NCBI RefSeq assembly: GCF_947179165.1
Contig: NC_077237.1
Location: 63,037,523-63,101,522 of the forward strand
DNA from: Solanum dulcamara
Taxonomy: Eukaryota > Streptophyta > Magnoliopsida > Solanales > Solanaceae
Direction: 5' to 3'
Length of the DNA stretch: 64,000 nt
In this document: positions 1 through 10,499 of the stretch, piece by piece
How positions within the stretch are numbered: position 1 is the stretch's first letter
How the letters are laid out: the number at the start of each line of letters is the position of its first letter
Position numbers and translations under genes: made by a program
Notes under the pieces: model-generated
What the model saw: only the letters and a program-made list of their open reading frames with translations
Database searches by the model: none
Told to the model about the DNA's origin: nothing

Positions 1-753
1 AGATACATATATACACCTCCACAGGGTTGAGGAACATCATAGATAATTAATTCACAGAGGAAAAGTGAAGAACTCACCTTTAATTCTTCTAAATCATGGC
101 TGCCTCCTTCCCTTCTTCTTCTCCACGTTTTTCTCTCTATGTTTTGGGATGATTTTTGGATAAATAATTACTTGAGAGTCATTAACATACATATATATGG
201 TTCCTTAGGAAGTGACACATGTCATCCCCTAAGGGTGACACGTGTCAAGCCCTTATTGGACCACGAATCCACACCTAGCCTCCAAGGCTACCACGTGCCC
301 TTGGTGGGGCCCACCCTCAAGTAGGTGGGTCACCTACTTGACCCCAAGCAGGTGGGTAACCTTCTTCCACGTGGCACTTCCCTAGGCTACCACGTGGCAC
401 CTCTTTTTACTGCCATGTATCTTCTTCTCCTCTCCCCTGTGGGTTCGTAATCTCGTCTTGTCTTAAGAGCGTAAGTGATCCATTCTATACAATCTTGGTA
501 CGTACTCCAATAGCTTAAGTATGTAGGACTTCCAAGTTAGTAGCTCATGTAGGTAAATCGAGTCCAATGACTCATTACTTAGCCTCCAATTCCTTCCGGA
601 TTCTTATGACTCCATTTCCAACCTTCTCTACTATGGGGTATCACATTCTCCCTTCCTTAGAGTTGTTTGATAGTGTCGTTGTGTATCCGGATCACATGAT
701 AATGACTAAGGAACTTATGAGACATTCTGAGTTTAAAAGTTTGGGGTGTAACA
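1..753 (-). repeat. Gy1 3' LTR, partial
   Basis: Directly repeated at 7362-8112 with scattered substitutions. The element-proximal end reads TGTTACACCCC on the minus strand, a normal TG start of an LTR. It carries CACGTG G-boxes near 240, 291, 368 and 390 and a perfect 9-3-9 palindrome at 319-339. The rest lies outside the window. Confidence 0.9.
319..339. promoter_or_regulatory. 9-3-9 palindrome beside G-boxes in Gy1 LTR
   Basis: AAGTAGGTG-GGT-CACCTACTT is a perfect inverted repeat. It lies in the first 450 bp of the LTR (U3 side), between CACGTG motifs. The other LTR copy keeps it at 7678-7698 and has a second one immediately after at 7705-7725. A role as binding site or RNA hairpin is inference. 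Confidence 0.5.
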
Positions 754-754
754 T

Positions 755-767
755 CCTTTCCCCCTTT
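755..767 (-). other. Gy1 polypurine tract
   Basis: On the minus strand this is an unbroken A/G run (AAAGGGGGAAAGGA) ending directly at the TG of the left LTR. That is the expected position of the plus-strand primer for reverse transcription. Confidence 0.8.
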
Positions 768-1850
768 AGAACATTTGTCCCTGAATGTTAGACAAAACTT
801 CTCTTAGCACCTTATACAAATTGTAGGGAGATTCTTTATTGTTTCCATAACACCTACTTCTATCCAAGTACTTAATATATGAATTTTCGGAGTTGGGGTT
901 ACCTGCTGACGTAGGGAATAGGTGTGAATACCTGTGTTTCATGTTCTCTTCAGTTTCCCCAGTCATTCTCTTTCTGGTTTTGGTTTTTCCACTGTATCTT
1001 GACAGAAGGCACATCTTTAGTCTACAATCTTCCAGTTTGCTGGTCTAAGATGGTGATAGGTTTTTTTTCCTGATAGGATTCTATTTCCTAGACATCATCT
1101 ATAGAATATACCCTGGGTGACTCGTCAGTACCCTTGCAAAGCATTTCTATCTGATGGACTGAGCGCATAGTTTCCAAATAAGGTGGTAAGCTCAACTTAC
1201 CAGCCATGTTGCCCACCTTATGAGCAACTTGATACAGTCTAATATATTTTGGGTTAAGTTCTCTTTTCTGGATGACTCTGTTATGAATATCCAATCATCC
1301 ATTTGAACTTTGAATGTCGATGTCGATTATCTGTATATCATTTCTGCCGACTCTAGGTTGTTAGTCAATAGTTTGCTTAATCCTGTTTGGCCTACCAGTT
1401 TAGTCTTTTCCCCAACAGGGGGACTTATACACTCTGCCTTACAACATCTTATAGGGGGTCATCTGGATACCAGAGTGGTAGCCATTATAGTAGGTAAACT
1501 CAATAAGTGGTGGACGATCGTCCCAGTTACTCTTAAAGCCAACCATATAAGGTTGCAATATGTCTTCTAGCATTTGATAATATGCTTAGTCTGTTCAGCA
1601 GCTCAAGGAAAAATGTGGTATGAAGACTTGTCTGTGCTCCTGATCTCTTCTTGGACTGATCTCCAAACGTTAATCGTAATTGAAGTCCCTCTATCTAAGA
1701 TATTAGCTGAGGAAACCTCACGGAACCTTACTACCTCCTTGTCCTATAACTTCACCTAGCTCTAGCTGCATAGGTGGTCTTGCTTGAAATCAAATGGGCT
1801 GATTCATTAGCCTTCTCGCAATAACCCGTATAGCACCCTACTTTTGAAGA
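768..1850 (-). pseudogene. Gy1 integrase remnant (core to chromodomain end)
   Basis: Broken minus-strand translation matches the 3' end of Ty3/gypsy pol. The open stretch at 766-1014 ends in a block like the family's chromodomain tail (GETEENMKHRYSHLF). The open stretch at 1088-1294 carries the region before it (LNPKYIRLYQVAHKVG, then a VHQIEML segment matching the usual VHPVFHVSML). From about 1430 to 1850 the nucleotide sequence follows, region by region, the integrase core of element C (compare 47130-47540) but with many indels. No open frame covers the domain. Calling it integrase is secure by alignment to the intact copy in this window; a catalytic triad cannot be read. Confidence 0.75.
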
Positions 1851-4800
1851 GTATAGAATAGGTGCGTGATGACGTTGATAATTCGGGAATCCTTAGCTTC
1901 GTATAGTTCTTCTCAACTTTCTTCAGAACTTTAACTGACACTTTATTTTTTGGGTTTTGCTTTTCAATCCTTAGAGTTGGCTGCCAGGTGGTGTCGAAAT
2001 TCTCTCGCCCACTGGCCTATATAGTCATTCTGTGGTTTTCCTCTCATTAACTGGTACTATGTTGGAGAGCTGTGGCATTCGAGTGCGTCGTCAGTTAGCA
2101 GTTAGCTAATCCTTTTTGTCTTGCTTAAATCCTTTTTACAATACCCTCAACGTAATGTATAGTACTCCAGGAACATAATCTCATGTCGTTTCTCTACTGC
2201 TAGTTCAGATTCTTCCATCTCGCGCGACCACATCCGTACTATCGCACTAAATTCCACCAGAATTTAAAATTTAAGCATGCTTAGGCGAGAGAAATACTGA
2301 GATGGGTGACCTCCTTGGAAAGTCCTCATGTCTTGTTTCATGGCAATCTTTGCAATAATGTGCGGGGCACACAACTTAGCCCAAAATTTATCTTAGCATC
2401 GTCTCACTAGTCTTTATGTGTTGCCTTGCCCTTTCCTATGTTATCTTACAACTGGTATAGGGGTAGGTCTTTAGTTCCACTATGACCATGTCCCTTTTTG
2501 GTCATTTTGGTTTAAATCCTTCTATTGTATTCACCCCTTTTTGTACGCATCCATTCATTAGGGTTGTCTACTGAGTAGCACTAAAGTTCGTTCATATAGT
2601 GCCCTTTGAGCCACTTTGAGTTCTGTCTATCATTAGCTGGCATAGTTTTAAAGGAATTTGACATATAAGCTTGCCAATCCTATAGTAACCAGCTAGTCCT
2701 GTTCTTCTTATTTAAACCATTTCACAATTTTTCCTTACCCCCGCTTATAACCTTCCTGACACATTCTCATGTCATTCTTTATCTTTACGAGAATATGAGA
2801 GAGTGCAAGAAATACCTTGTCGCACTTCTTTGTATTTCCTTATTTACTTCTTGCTTATCTTATCTCCTACCATAGGAGTCTTACTATTTCTTTTCCTTGG
2901 TTATTTATCTATCGCAATATCATTTGTGACCAACTCTACAGCCAACATGTGGCTTTTGATCTCGCATGCTGTCATTATCCTTCGTAGTGTCCCTTGAGTT
3001 ATTCGATATCCTTTTATTGATATATTCTATTGCTTTTATACGTACCCACCTTCTAGTGTTATATTGTTCAGGGTCTCGTAAAAACTTCTTAACGCTGTCT
3101 TACTTAGCATTCTGGCTTCCATCCAATTATTGGTGGCTTCCGAACCTTTCAAACTTGGTTCAGCAAGATATTTTATTGAAGTTTAGACAGCTATCTCAAA
3201 TATATTGCCATACAAATTGCCTCCTCCTACTTTTGCCATTTTCTCATTAACTTCCCCCCATTAGAGGGTACTCGTACTTTCATTTTCTTATACCTTTCTC
3301 TATGTCTTTATGTCCAGTTTCAAATTCATCTGGTCTCCTCCACCAATCTACTTAGTACTGCATCATGTCCCCATTTTTCCGTATATTTTATAAACTGATT
3401 ATCCACATATGGAACCTTGGCTAAATCACGAAGCGACGAGAGATTTTCCATACATAGTGCAACATATTCTCTATTAATCTGTACTTTAGTAATGAGACCC
3501 ATGGAATAACTTGTCCAAGGCCACCTTCTACTTATCTTTATAAAAAGTTAATATACACTTGTAGCCGTTCTAAATTTTCTTTTAACTAGGTAACATTTGT
3601 ATTCCGGCATTCATTGTCCCATGTTCTCTTGGAGTAGTGGCTTTCCCAACCTATATCCTTTGTTTCTTAAGATAAATGGAAGCTGTGCTTTTTATTCCTT
3701 GGGGTAATGTAGGTTACACCAATTATTCCTTAAGTTTGCCATCCTCGTCCCTTAAGGGTTCCACTATTTTTAGGGTGACATTGCATACATGCATCATTTC
3801 TTTGTATCTTAAGCTCCATGCTTTTACTGTGTACTCAACGTAGGCTTTTAGCTTAATCAAAGTATATTAAGTGTGCCTTGCTAGTGGTCCTACTTTATCC
3901 CTGTATAATTATATCACCCCGTTCAATTCATACTTACATATCCCTCTTTTTGTTTGTACTCATATTAAGTTCCTAACATCTCTTTAAGGTGCTTCTGTTT
4001 AGAAGTTCTTTCCCCAATTAGTTGGTGGAGAACTATATACTGTTATCGTAAACCATTTCCCAACCACTGTTGGAAGAAACCAGAACCTCTTAAACATTAT
4101 AGTACTTCTCTTTTTATACTCGACCTACCTGGTCTCTTTCTGAGTTTATCTCGAGGTACGAACAACTTATCTAATTTACAATAGGAGTTGGGGATTGGTA
4201 CTTTCAAAAAGAGTGAAGCTCAATTACCGAACATCTTACCCTTCAACCTGAGCTTCTCTCTTTTTTGTTCTTACAGCACAATTATGGCTGGAGATATTGT
4301 GGTCTGAACTGTACTGCTCGGACAAACTTTTGTTTTTCTGAAATAAACTTCCCCGAGTAAAAAGGGTGTACCTTATTGACGACCTGAAGGGTACCTTTTA
4401 TAGCTTTAGTTAAACATAGTAGGGGTACTTGGTATCAATTTTTAAGGCATACTAAAAGTCTATGTTCCATTTCCTTTTCTTGTCCTGGGAAAATTTCGGC
4501 AGAGTTTCCTCTGCACTTCTTACTATCCTACAACCCGCACGTAGAAAATACCAACAATGCCTCACAAGGCCAACACACACACACATATATATATTCATGT
4601 CATATCACAGCCGCATAGGGCTTTCAATAACATCTCATATCACAGCCACACAGGGCTTTTAATATCAATAATAATATAAAAATACTGGACTTACCTTATA
4701 CGTCTAACTTCAAACTGCATTTGTTGCATTTTCTAGTCTACTTTCCTTTCAGGTTTCGACTTTATATTTTATTTTTTCTTCCATAACTTACCCTAACAGA

Positions 4801-5063
4801 TATCTTTCGTGCCTTTACTTACCTGTGTGCTTCGTAATGTCCATGTCGTCAATCACTTCCTTCGGTTGATGTCGCCCTTCTGTTAAAATCCAAGGTTAGT
4901 ATAAGAAATTTTCCTATTACTCGGATCTATATCACGATCTCAGATGTGAAGGAAAGGAAACATCCTAAATGCCTTGTAGCTTCCTATTTATAGATGTGGC
5001 GCACAACACATCGATAACCAAGACTTTACTAGACACAGTCTGCAGACAATCCAAGGACGAACT
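1851..5063 (-). other. Gy1 interior with no recognisable coding
   Basis: This 3.2-kb stretch lies between the integrase remnant and the primer site, where gag, protease, RT and RNase H should be. Open frames are short and I recognise no RT, protease or zinc-knuckle motif. The plus strand is T/C-rich. It holds a two-copy 35-bp repeat (4601-4629 and 4636-4665) and an AC/AT microsatellite near 4572-4594. It is either extremely decayed pol or a non-coding replacement of the LARD type. Confidence 0.5.
4572..4594. repeat. (AC)n(AT)n microsatellite
   Basis: About 12 bases of AC dinucleotides run directly into about 10 bases of AT dinucleotides, inside the Gy1 interior. Confidence 0.85.
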
Positions 5064-5075
5064 GCTCTGATACCA
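5064..5075 (-). other. Gy1 primer binding site (initiator Met tRNA)
   Basis: The minus strand reads TGGTATCAGAGC, four bases after the LTR end (GTGACA). It is complementary to the 3' end of plant initiator Met tRNA, the usual primer of Ty3/gypsy elements. It fixes the orientation and the 5' LTR boundary. Confidence 0.92.
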
Positions 5076-5079
5076 CTTC

Positions 5080-8000
5080 TGTCACGACCTAACCCCGTAG
5101 GCCGCGACTGGGGTCCGACCTGGACCCCCCATATACATATCTATTAGTTGTGGTCACATTGAATTGTAAATAAAACAATATCATGTAACAGAGCTCCACT
5201 AGGCGATAACATTTTTATAAACTTGTAGCCCTTTTCGTTTATACCACAACATGACATGGCATGCAAGCCGACAAGGCTGTCATAACATAATAACATATAT
5301 CATATATCATGTAGACCCAGCTGAATCAAATTGACATACACAACCCACATATACATGTCTGCAACCTCTAAAAATATAAATGACAACATATAGCGGGATA
5401 GAGCCCCCGCTGTACCCCCGAATGGATAAAATAATCTTATACATCAGTGAATAGTATCAAAAACTAGGCCCCAATACAATGGAGCCTCTTCCAGTTGATC
5501 TGCATGGAATCCTAAGCTGACGGACTCCCAAAACCTATATCTGTACCTGCGGGCATTAATGTAGCCCCCCGAGAAAGAGGGTCAGTACGACATATGTACT
5601 AAGTATGTAAAACGTAACATAATACACTAGAGGTATGTTCAAAATAGAGAAGTAGGGGAACAAATTATTAAATCAAAGACATGTACCTGTACTCTATGAA
5701 TCACAAAAGCATGCATGCTCAATTTATACAATATAGCCAGCCATTTCAGGGGTCCGGTGAATCACATATGTAGGACCATCGTAGGCCCGACGCCATCACC
5801 ATCTTATTACAACACATCATCATATATATACATACGTACCCGACCCTCTAGTGAGGGGCTCGGTGAACAATATAGTGAATTGTGCATGATAACATACCCG
5901 ACCCGGGACTCGGTGAAATAAGGGTTACAGTATACACGAGTAGAGTAGTGAGTAACGATATGCAATTTAAATCATTATCAGAGACTAGAAAAAATAAGAA
6001 AGTTAAGATTTTGTTTGAGGACCCGAGTAATGGTGTAGTCATCTCGAGTGTCCTGTAAATGCCATTATGGGCTGTCTCAAAAGTAATCTCGGGGACCCTA
6101 GACATGTATTAACATAGGGCCATATCATTTATTGAATCAAAAACACTTATTCTCGTATAGTCTTTAAGACTTGGAGCCTGTACATTTGATACCTCTTTAA
6201 CATATAAAAGTTTCCAGGGAAATAGTTCGACTACTATAGGAGTTCAATATTCAGAAGTAAATAAGAGATTTTAAAGAATGGAGTTACCCCGGAGCTCAGA
6301 TCATATTCAACTTGCAACTAAGACAGAGACATGCCCAAAAGAAGAAAGAGAATAAGCTTTATGTAGTCTGTACTTTCCTTCAGGTGATCTTCATATATAT
6401 ATTTCGTACCCGGCCTATTATGGGGCTCGGTGAACCACTATGGCATCATAATCTCATTTTCGTATCAAATACATATCAAAGGAAATGAGAGATAGCTGTA
6501 CGTACTTATACTAAAACATTCCAAGAGAAAGCTTTACATACCTCTTGTGAGTTACACTTTATCCCATTCTCCTCATCGTCCTTTGAACCTATTCAACGTG
6601 AAATTAATACGAATATCAACCACTCTTAGCTTTCCAGCATCTTAGGTTGCACCTTAGCATTCTTGGAATCTATTTCCTTGCCCGCCTCTTCGACTAGTTC
6701 TTTAATTAGGTAAGGCGTTAACGAAAATTGGGCAGCACCTCTCCTATAATGTGCCCTATATGAATTTCCAATCACACCCTTAATAACTACAGTCAATCAA
6801 CAACAACAACCAGCAACATATATATAATAAATTCACACCAACATTACACAATACAAACCCCAAACAACTCACTCAAAACTATCAAAATGTGAATTCTGGA
6901 CAGCTTACTCTTTTACCTTGTTGCTTCGTTTCAAAGGGGTAATTGAGGGAAAAAAGATTTACGTTATATACATGTGTATTAGGGTCGTATACAATTTAGA
7001 ATCACTCCTAAATCAATTCTGTACACAAATATATTCCCAAAACACCAACAGCAGTCCGTGTAAGATTTCCAAAACAAAACTCTGGGCAGTACCTCCTCTA
7101 TACTTTATCACCCTTTTTATAGAAGATAAAAGCATAAATGGATGTTAAAGGCTCAATGCAAGTTATAGACCTATGAAATATATTTCTAAAACATATTTAA
7201 TCACCCAAAAATAAGTTGTATACAAGAAGTTATACCAATATTACTAACAACTGTCCCTTCCAAAAACGGGTTTGTTAACTAGTTTTTAACGTTTTCTCTC
7301 TTTGTTCTTTCAACTTTCTCTCAAGTTCCAAGCTGAAGAATTAATTCCGTAGACATCGTAAGATACATATATACACCTCCACGGGGTTGAGGAACATCAT
7401 AGATAATTAATTCACAGAGAAAAAGTGAAGAACTCACCTTTAATTCTTCTAAATCATGGATGCCTCCTTCCCTTCTTCTTCTCCACGTTTTTCTCTCTAT
7501 GTTTTGGGATTATTTTTGGATAAATAATGACTTGAGAGTCATTAAAATACATATATATGGTTCCTTAGGAAGTTACACATGCAGCCCCTAAGGGTGACAT
7601 GTGTCAAGCCCTTATTGGGCCACAGATCCACACCTAGCCTCCAAGGCTGCCACGTGCCCTTGGTAGGGCCCACCCCCAAGTAGGTGGGTCACCTACTTGA
7701 CCCCAAGCAGGTGGGTCACCTGCTTCCACATGGCACTTCCCTAGGCTGCCATCTCGCAACTCCTTTTGCTGCCACGTGTCATATTCTCCTCTCCCCCGTG
7801 GGTTCGTAATCTTGTCTTGTATTAAGAGCCTATGTAATCCATGCTACGCAAGCTTGGTACGTACTCCAATAGCTTAAGTATATAGGACTTACAAGTTAGT
7901 AGCTTATGTAGGTAAATCGAGTCCAACGACTCATTACTTAGCCTCCAATTTCTTCCGGATTCTTATGACTCCATTTCCAACCTTCTCTACTATGAGGTAT

Positions 8001-8112
8001 CACATTCTCCCTTCCTTAGAGTCGTTTGATAGTGTTGTAGCATATCCGTCTCACATGATAATGTCTAAGGAACTTATGAGACATTCCGAGTTTAAAAGTG
8101 TGGGGTATAACA
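5080..8112 (-). repeat. Gy1 5' LTR (3033 bp)
   Basis: Its ends are TG...CA on either strand (TGTCACGACC at the low end, GGGGTATAACA at the high end). The first 750 bp on the U3 side match 1-753. It contains a dispersed series of units pairing CCGA with TCGG (near 5753, 5840-5863, 5898-5918 and 6407-6432). The best, at 5840-5863, folds as CCGA/CCCTC-TAGT-GAGGG/TCGG. G-boxes at 7640 and 7780 and twin 9-3-9 palindromes at 7678-7698 and 7705-7725 lie near the U3 start. Confidence 0.88.
7678..7725. promoter_or_regulatory. Twin 9-3-9 palindromes in Gy1 5' LTR
   Basis: Two consecutive perfect inverted repeats (AAGTAGGTG-GGT-CACCTACTT and AAGCAGGTG-GGT-CACCTGCTT) are separated by six bases. They share the centre GGTGGGTCACC. 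They lie 390-435 bp into U3. Confidence 0.5.
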
Positions 8113-8318
8113 TTTCTTTTGTACTTCGGTAATGTATTAGTGTCTTGTACACGTGATAAACAATCTTGGGGGATTTTGAGGTTGTTTTAGGTGTTTTCGG
8201 TTAATTTAAATTTCAATTTATGTTTTTTTCTTCTGCATCTACTTTCCGTTGGGTATTAGGCTGACTTGGCTTGATGGGTAGAGATGATTTTCATCACACC
8301 CATATTTGGGTCATGAAA
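8113..8318 (+). repeat. Family A LTR 1, last 206 bp
   Basis: Matches the ends of the LTRs at 12096-14384 and 19180-21456 (shared run from CGGTAATGTATTAGTG to CACCCATATTTGGGTC). The upstream part is displaced by Gy1, whose LTR begins at 8112. Confidence 0.88.
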
Positions 8319-8322
8319 AAAA

Positions 8323-8336
8323 TGGTATCAGAGCCC
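8323..8336 (+). other. Family A primer binding site, first interior
   Basis: TGGTATCAGAGCCC, complementary to initiator Met tRNA, lies a few bases after the LTR end. Confidence 0.9.
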
Positions 8337-8519
8337 TAGGTTCATAGGTCTTACGTGTATACAAGCCGAGTCTAAGTAGAGTCTTGAGAATCGGTACAAA
8401 GATGTCTGTACTTATCTTCGAGAGGCTATGAGGACTTTTAGGAAATTTTCCGTTTGTTCTTTCACTTCATATCATGCATGTTGTGTTGGTACTGAGTTTT
8501 AGCGTGTCCCTTCTAATAG

Positions 8520-9131
8520 ATGGCGAGGACCAGAACTACGGCTAGAGGTAGAGGTGTTGGTGGTGCTATAGTCCCTCAGGGAGGAGGTAGAGATGTTAGG
8601 CAGGTCGGAGGTGGTAGGAGAGCTCAGTGTTATGCTTTTCCAGGGAGACCTGAGGCTGAGGCTTCCAATGCAGTTATCACAAGTATTATACCAGTCTGCC
8701 ATCGACATACATCTATATTATTTGATCTAGGGTCTATATTTTCCTATGTGTCTGCCTACTTTGCGTCTGACTTTGATTTGACATGTGATCGTATGTCCGT
8801 GCCTGTTCATGTTTCTATACCTGTGGGTGAACCCTTAGTGGTAGATCGAGTATATCGATCCTATCTTTTTTCCTTGGCCGGGTATGATACTTGGGTAGAT
8901 ATGATTATTCTAGGGATGATAGATTTTTATGTGATATTAGGTATGGATTGGATTTCTCCTCATCATGCTATTCTCGATTGTTATGATAAAACTGTTACCT
9001 TAGCGATACCTCGTTCCCTTAGGATTGAGTGGAAGGATACTAGTGGCTCCTATTCTAGTAAGGTTATCTCATATATTCTTGCTCGTAGGTTGATTGATAG
9101 AGGGTGTATGTCATATTTGGACTTTATTTAG
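8520..9131 (+). pseudogene. Family A copy 1: gag N-terminus fused to protease
   Basis: A 203-codon frame starts at ATG with an Arg/Gly-rich leader (MARTRTTARGRGVGG, then GGGRDVRQVGGGRR). Within about 60 residues it reaches the aspartic protease: LFDLGSIFSYVS near residues 68-79, with D-L-G-S in the place of the usual D-S/T-G-S, and ILGMDWISPHH near 140-150. No capsid domain and no CCHC zinc knuckle lie between, so roughly a thousand bases of gag/nucleocapsid coding are missing. Both sides of the join are Gly/Arg-rich, which would favour recombination. The frame ends at TAG 9129-9131, where a less decayed copy at 16211 keeps CGG. Confidence 0.8.
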
Positions 9132-10030
9132 GATACCAGTATTAAGTCACCTCCTATAGAGACTGTTCCAATGGTTAAGGAGTTTTCTGATGTATTTACT
9201 ACTGATCTTCCTAGTGTTCCTCTAGATAGGGACATTGATTTTGCTATTGACTTAGAGCCTGACACTAAACCCATTTCTATTCCTCCATATCGCATGGCTC
9301 CAGTTGAGTTAAAGGAGTTGAAGGATCAGTTGCAAGACTTGTTGAGTAAGGGGTTTATTCACCTTAGTGTGTCGCATTAGGGTGCACCACTTCTATTTGT
9401 AAAGAAGAAAGATGGGATTATGAGGATATGTATTGATTACAGGGAGTTGAACAAGGTAACTATTAAAAATAAGTATCCTGTTCCCCGTATTAATGATTTA
9501 TTTGATCAGCTATAGGGAGCATTATTGTTTTCCAAAATAGACTTAAGGTCCGGTTATCATTAGTTGAAGATTAGGGCGTCACTACGAGTTTTTGGTGATG
9601 TCATTTGGGTTGACCAATGCCCCCGCATCATTCATGAAGTTGAGGACTAGAGTGTTTTGCCCATACTTGGATTTTTATATGACAATATTCATTGATTACA
9701 TCTTGGTATATTCCAAGACTGAGACAGATCATGTCTGGCATTTGAGGTTGGTACTTCAGAAGTTGAGGAAAGAAAAGTTGTATGCAAAGTTCTCCAAGTG
9801 TGAATTTTGGCTTGATTCTGTTACATTCTTAGGACATGTAGTGTCCAAAGAGGGGATTAGAGTGGATCTATCTAAGATTAAGGTAGTTATAGGTTGGATA
9901 AGGCCTACTTCTCCTATTGAGATTCATAGTTTTATGGGGTTAGTTGGTTATTACAGACGATTTGTGTAGGGTTTTTCCACTATTGCAGCTCCATTGACTA
10001 GATTGATTTAGAATGCCATGGATTTTCATT
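9132..10030 (+). pseudogene. Family A copy 1: reverse transcriptase, broken
   Basis: The RT follows protease in the same direction. Recognisable in order: the [24 protein letters not shown] segment (9230-9300), LKDQLQDLLSKGF, then TAG at 9378, VKKKDG, a TAG near 9514, and the palm segment 9592-9969 ([50 protein letters not shown]). The catalytic F-x-D-D box reads FIDY, so the second metal-binding Asp is lost. A short deletion precedes 9592, and a TAG follows at 9967. No active enzyme can be made. Confidence 0.85.
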
Positions 10031-10499
10031 GGTCCAACTAATGTGAAATGAGCTTCTAAAAGCTCAAGACTTTATTGACTTTGGCTCCTATTTTGATGCT
10101 ACCCAAGGAAGGTGTGGGTTTATTGTATACTGTGATGCTTCCAGTGTTGGTTTAGGCGGTGTGTTGATGCAGAAGGGGAAGGTGGTTGCCTATACCTCGA
10201 GACAGTTAAAGGCCTTTGAGAAAAACTATCCTACTCATGATTTGGAGTTAACGACTGTGGTTTTTGTTCTTAAGTTATGGCATCATTACCTATATAGTGT
10301 GCATTGTAAGGTCTTCACCTATCATAGGAGTCTTCAATATATATTCAGTCAGAGGGATCTCAACTTGAGGCAACATAGATGGCTTGAGTTGCTAAAAGAC
10401 TACGACATGACTATTTTGTATCACCCAGGAAAAGCCAATGTGATGGTGGATGCCTTGAGTAGGAAGTTCTCTAGTATGGAGAGTCTTTCCGCGATCTGA
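10031..10499 (+). pseudogene. Family A copy 1: RNase H
   Basis: Translation gives the RNase H core: the CDAS box near 10132, [32 protein letters not shown], and the tail [15 protein letters not shown] (open 10161-10499). A frameshift separates it from RT and a TGA ends it. The usual TDH of the third catalytic segment reads TYHRSLQ, so that Asp is lost too. Confidence 0.8.

Larger units (their letters stand above)
1..8112 (-). mobile_element. Gy1: long-LTR Ty3/gypsy element, decayed, 3' LTR cut by window edge
   Basis: Bases 1-753 repeat 7362-8112 in direct orientation, so these are the two LTRs of one element. Orientation is minus because an inverted primer site lies at 5064-5075, a purine tract (minus strand) lies just above 753, and integrase remnants between them read on the minus strand towards the left LTR. 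The LTR is about 3033 bp and the interior about 4.3 kb. The right flank (from 8113) continues as an LTR of family A, so Gy1 inserted into a family A LTR. The left target duplication lies outside the window. The interior keeps recognisable integrase only; the element cannot be autonomous. Confidence 0.88.

Noticed and set aside
2803..3250. Overlapping hydrophobic open frames in the Gy1 interior
   Set aside because: T-rich composition on the plus strand gives Leu/Phe/Ile-rich frames by chance. They are antisense to the element.
5064..5075. tRNA gene suggested by tRNA-complementary sequences
   Set aside because: Only 12-15 bases match a tRNA 3' end and all such sites lie at LTR edges. They are primer binding sites, not tRNA genes.
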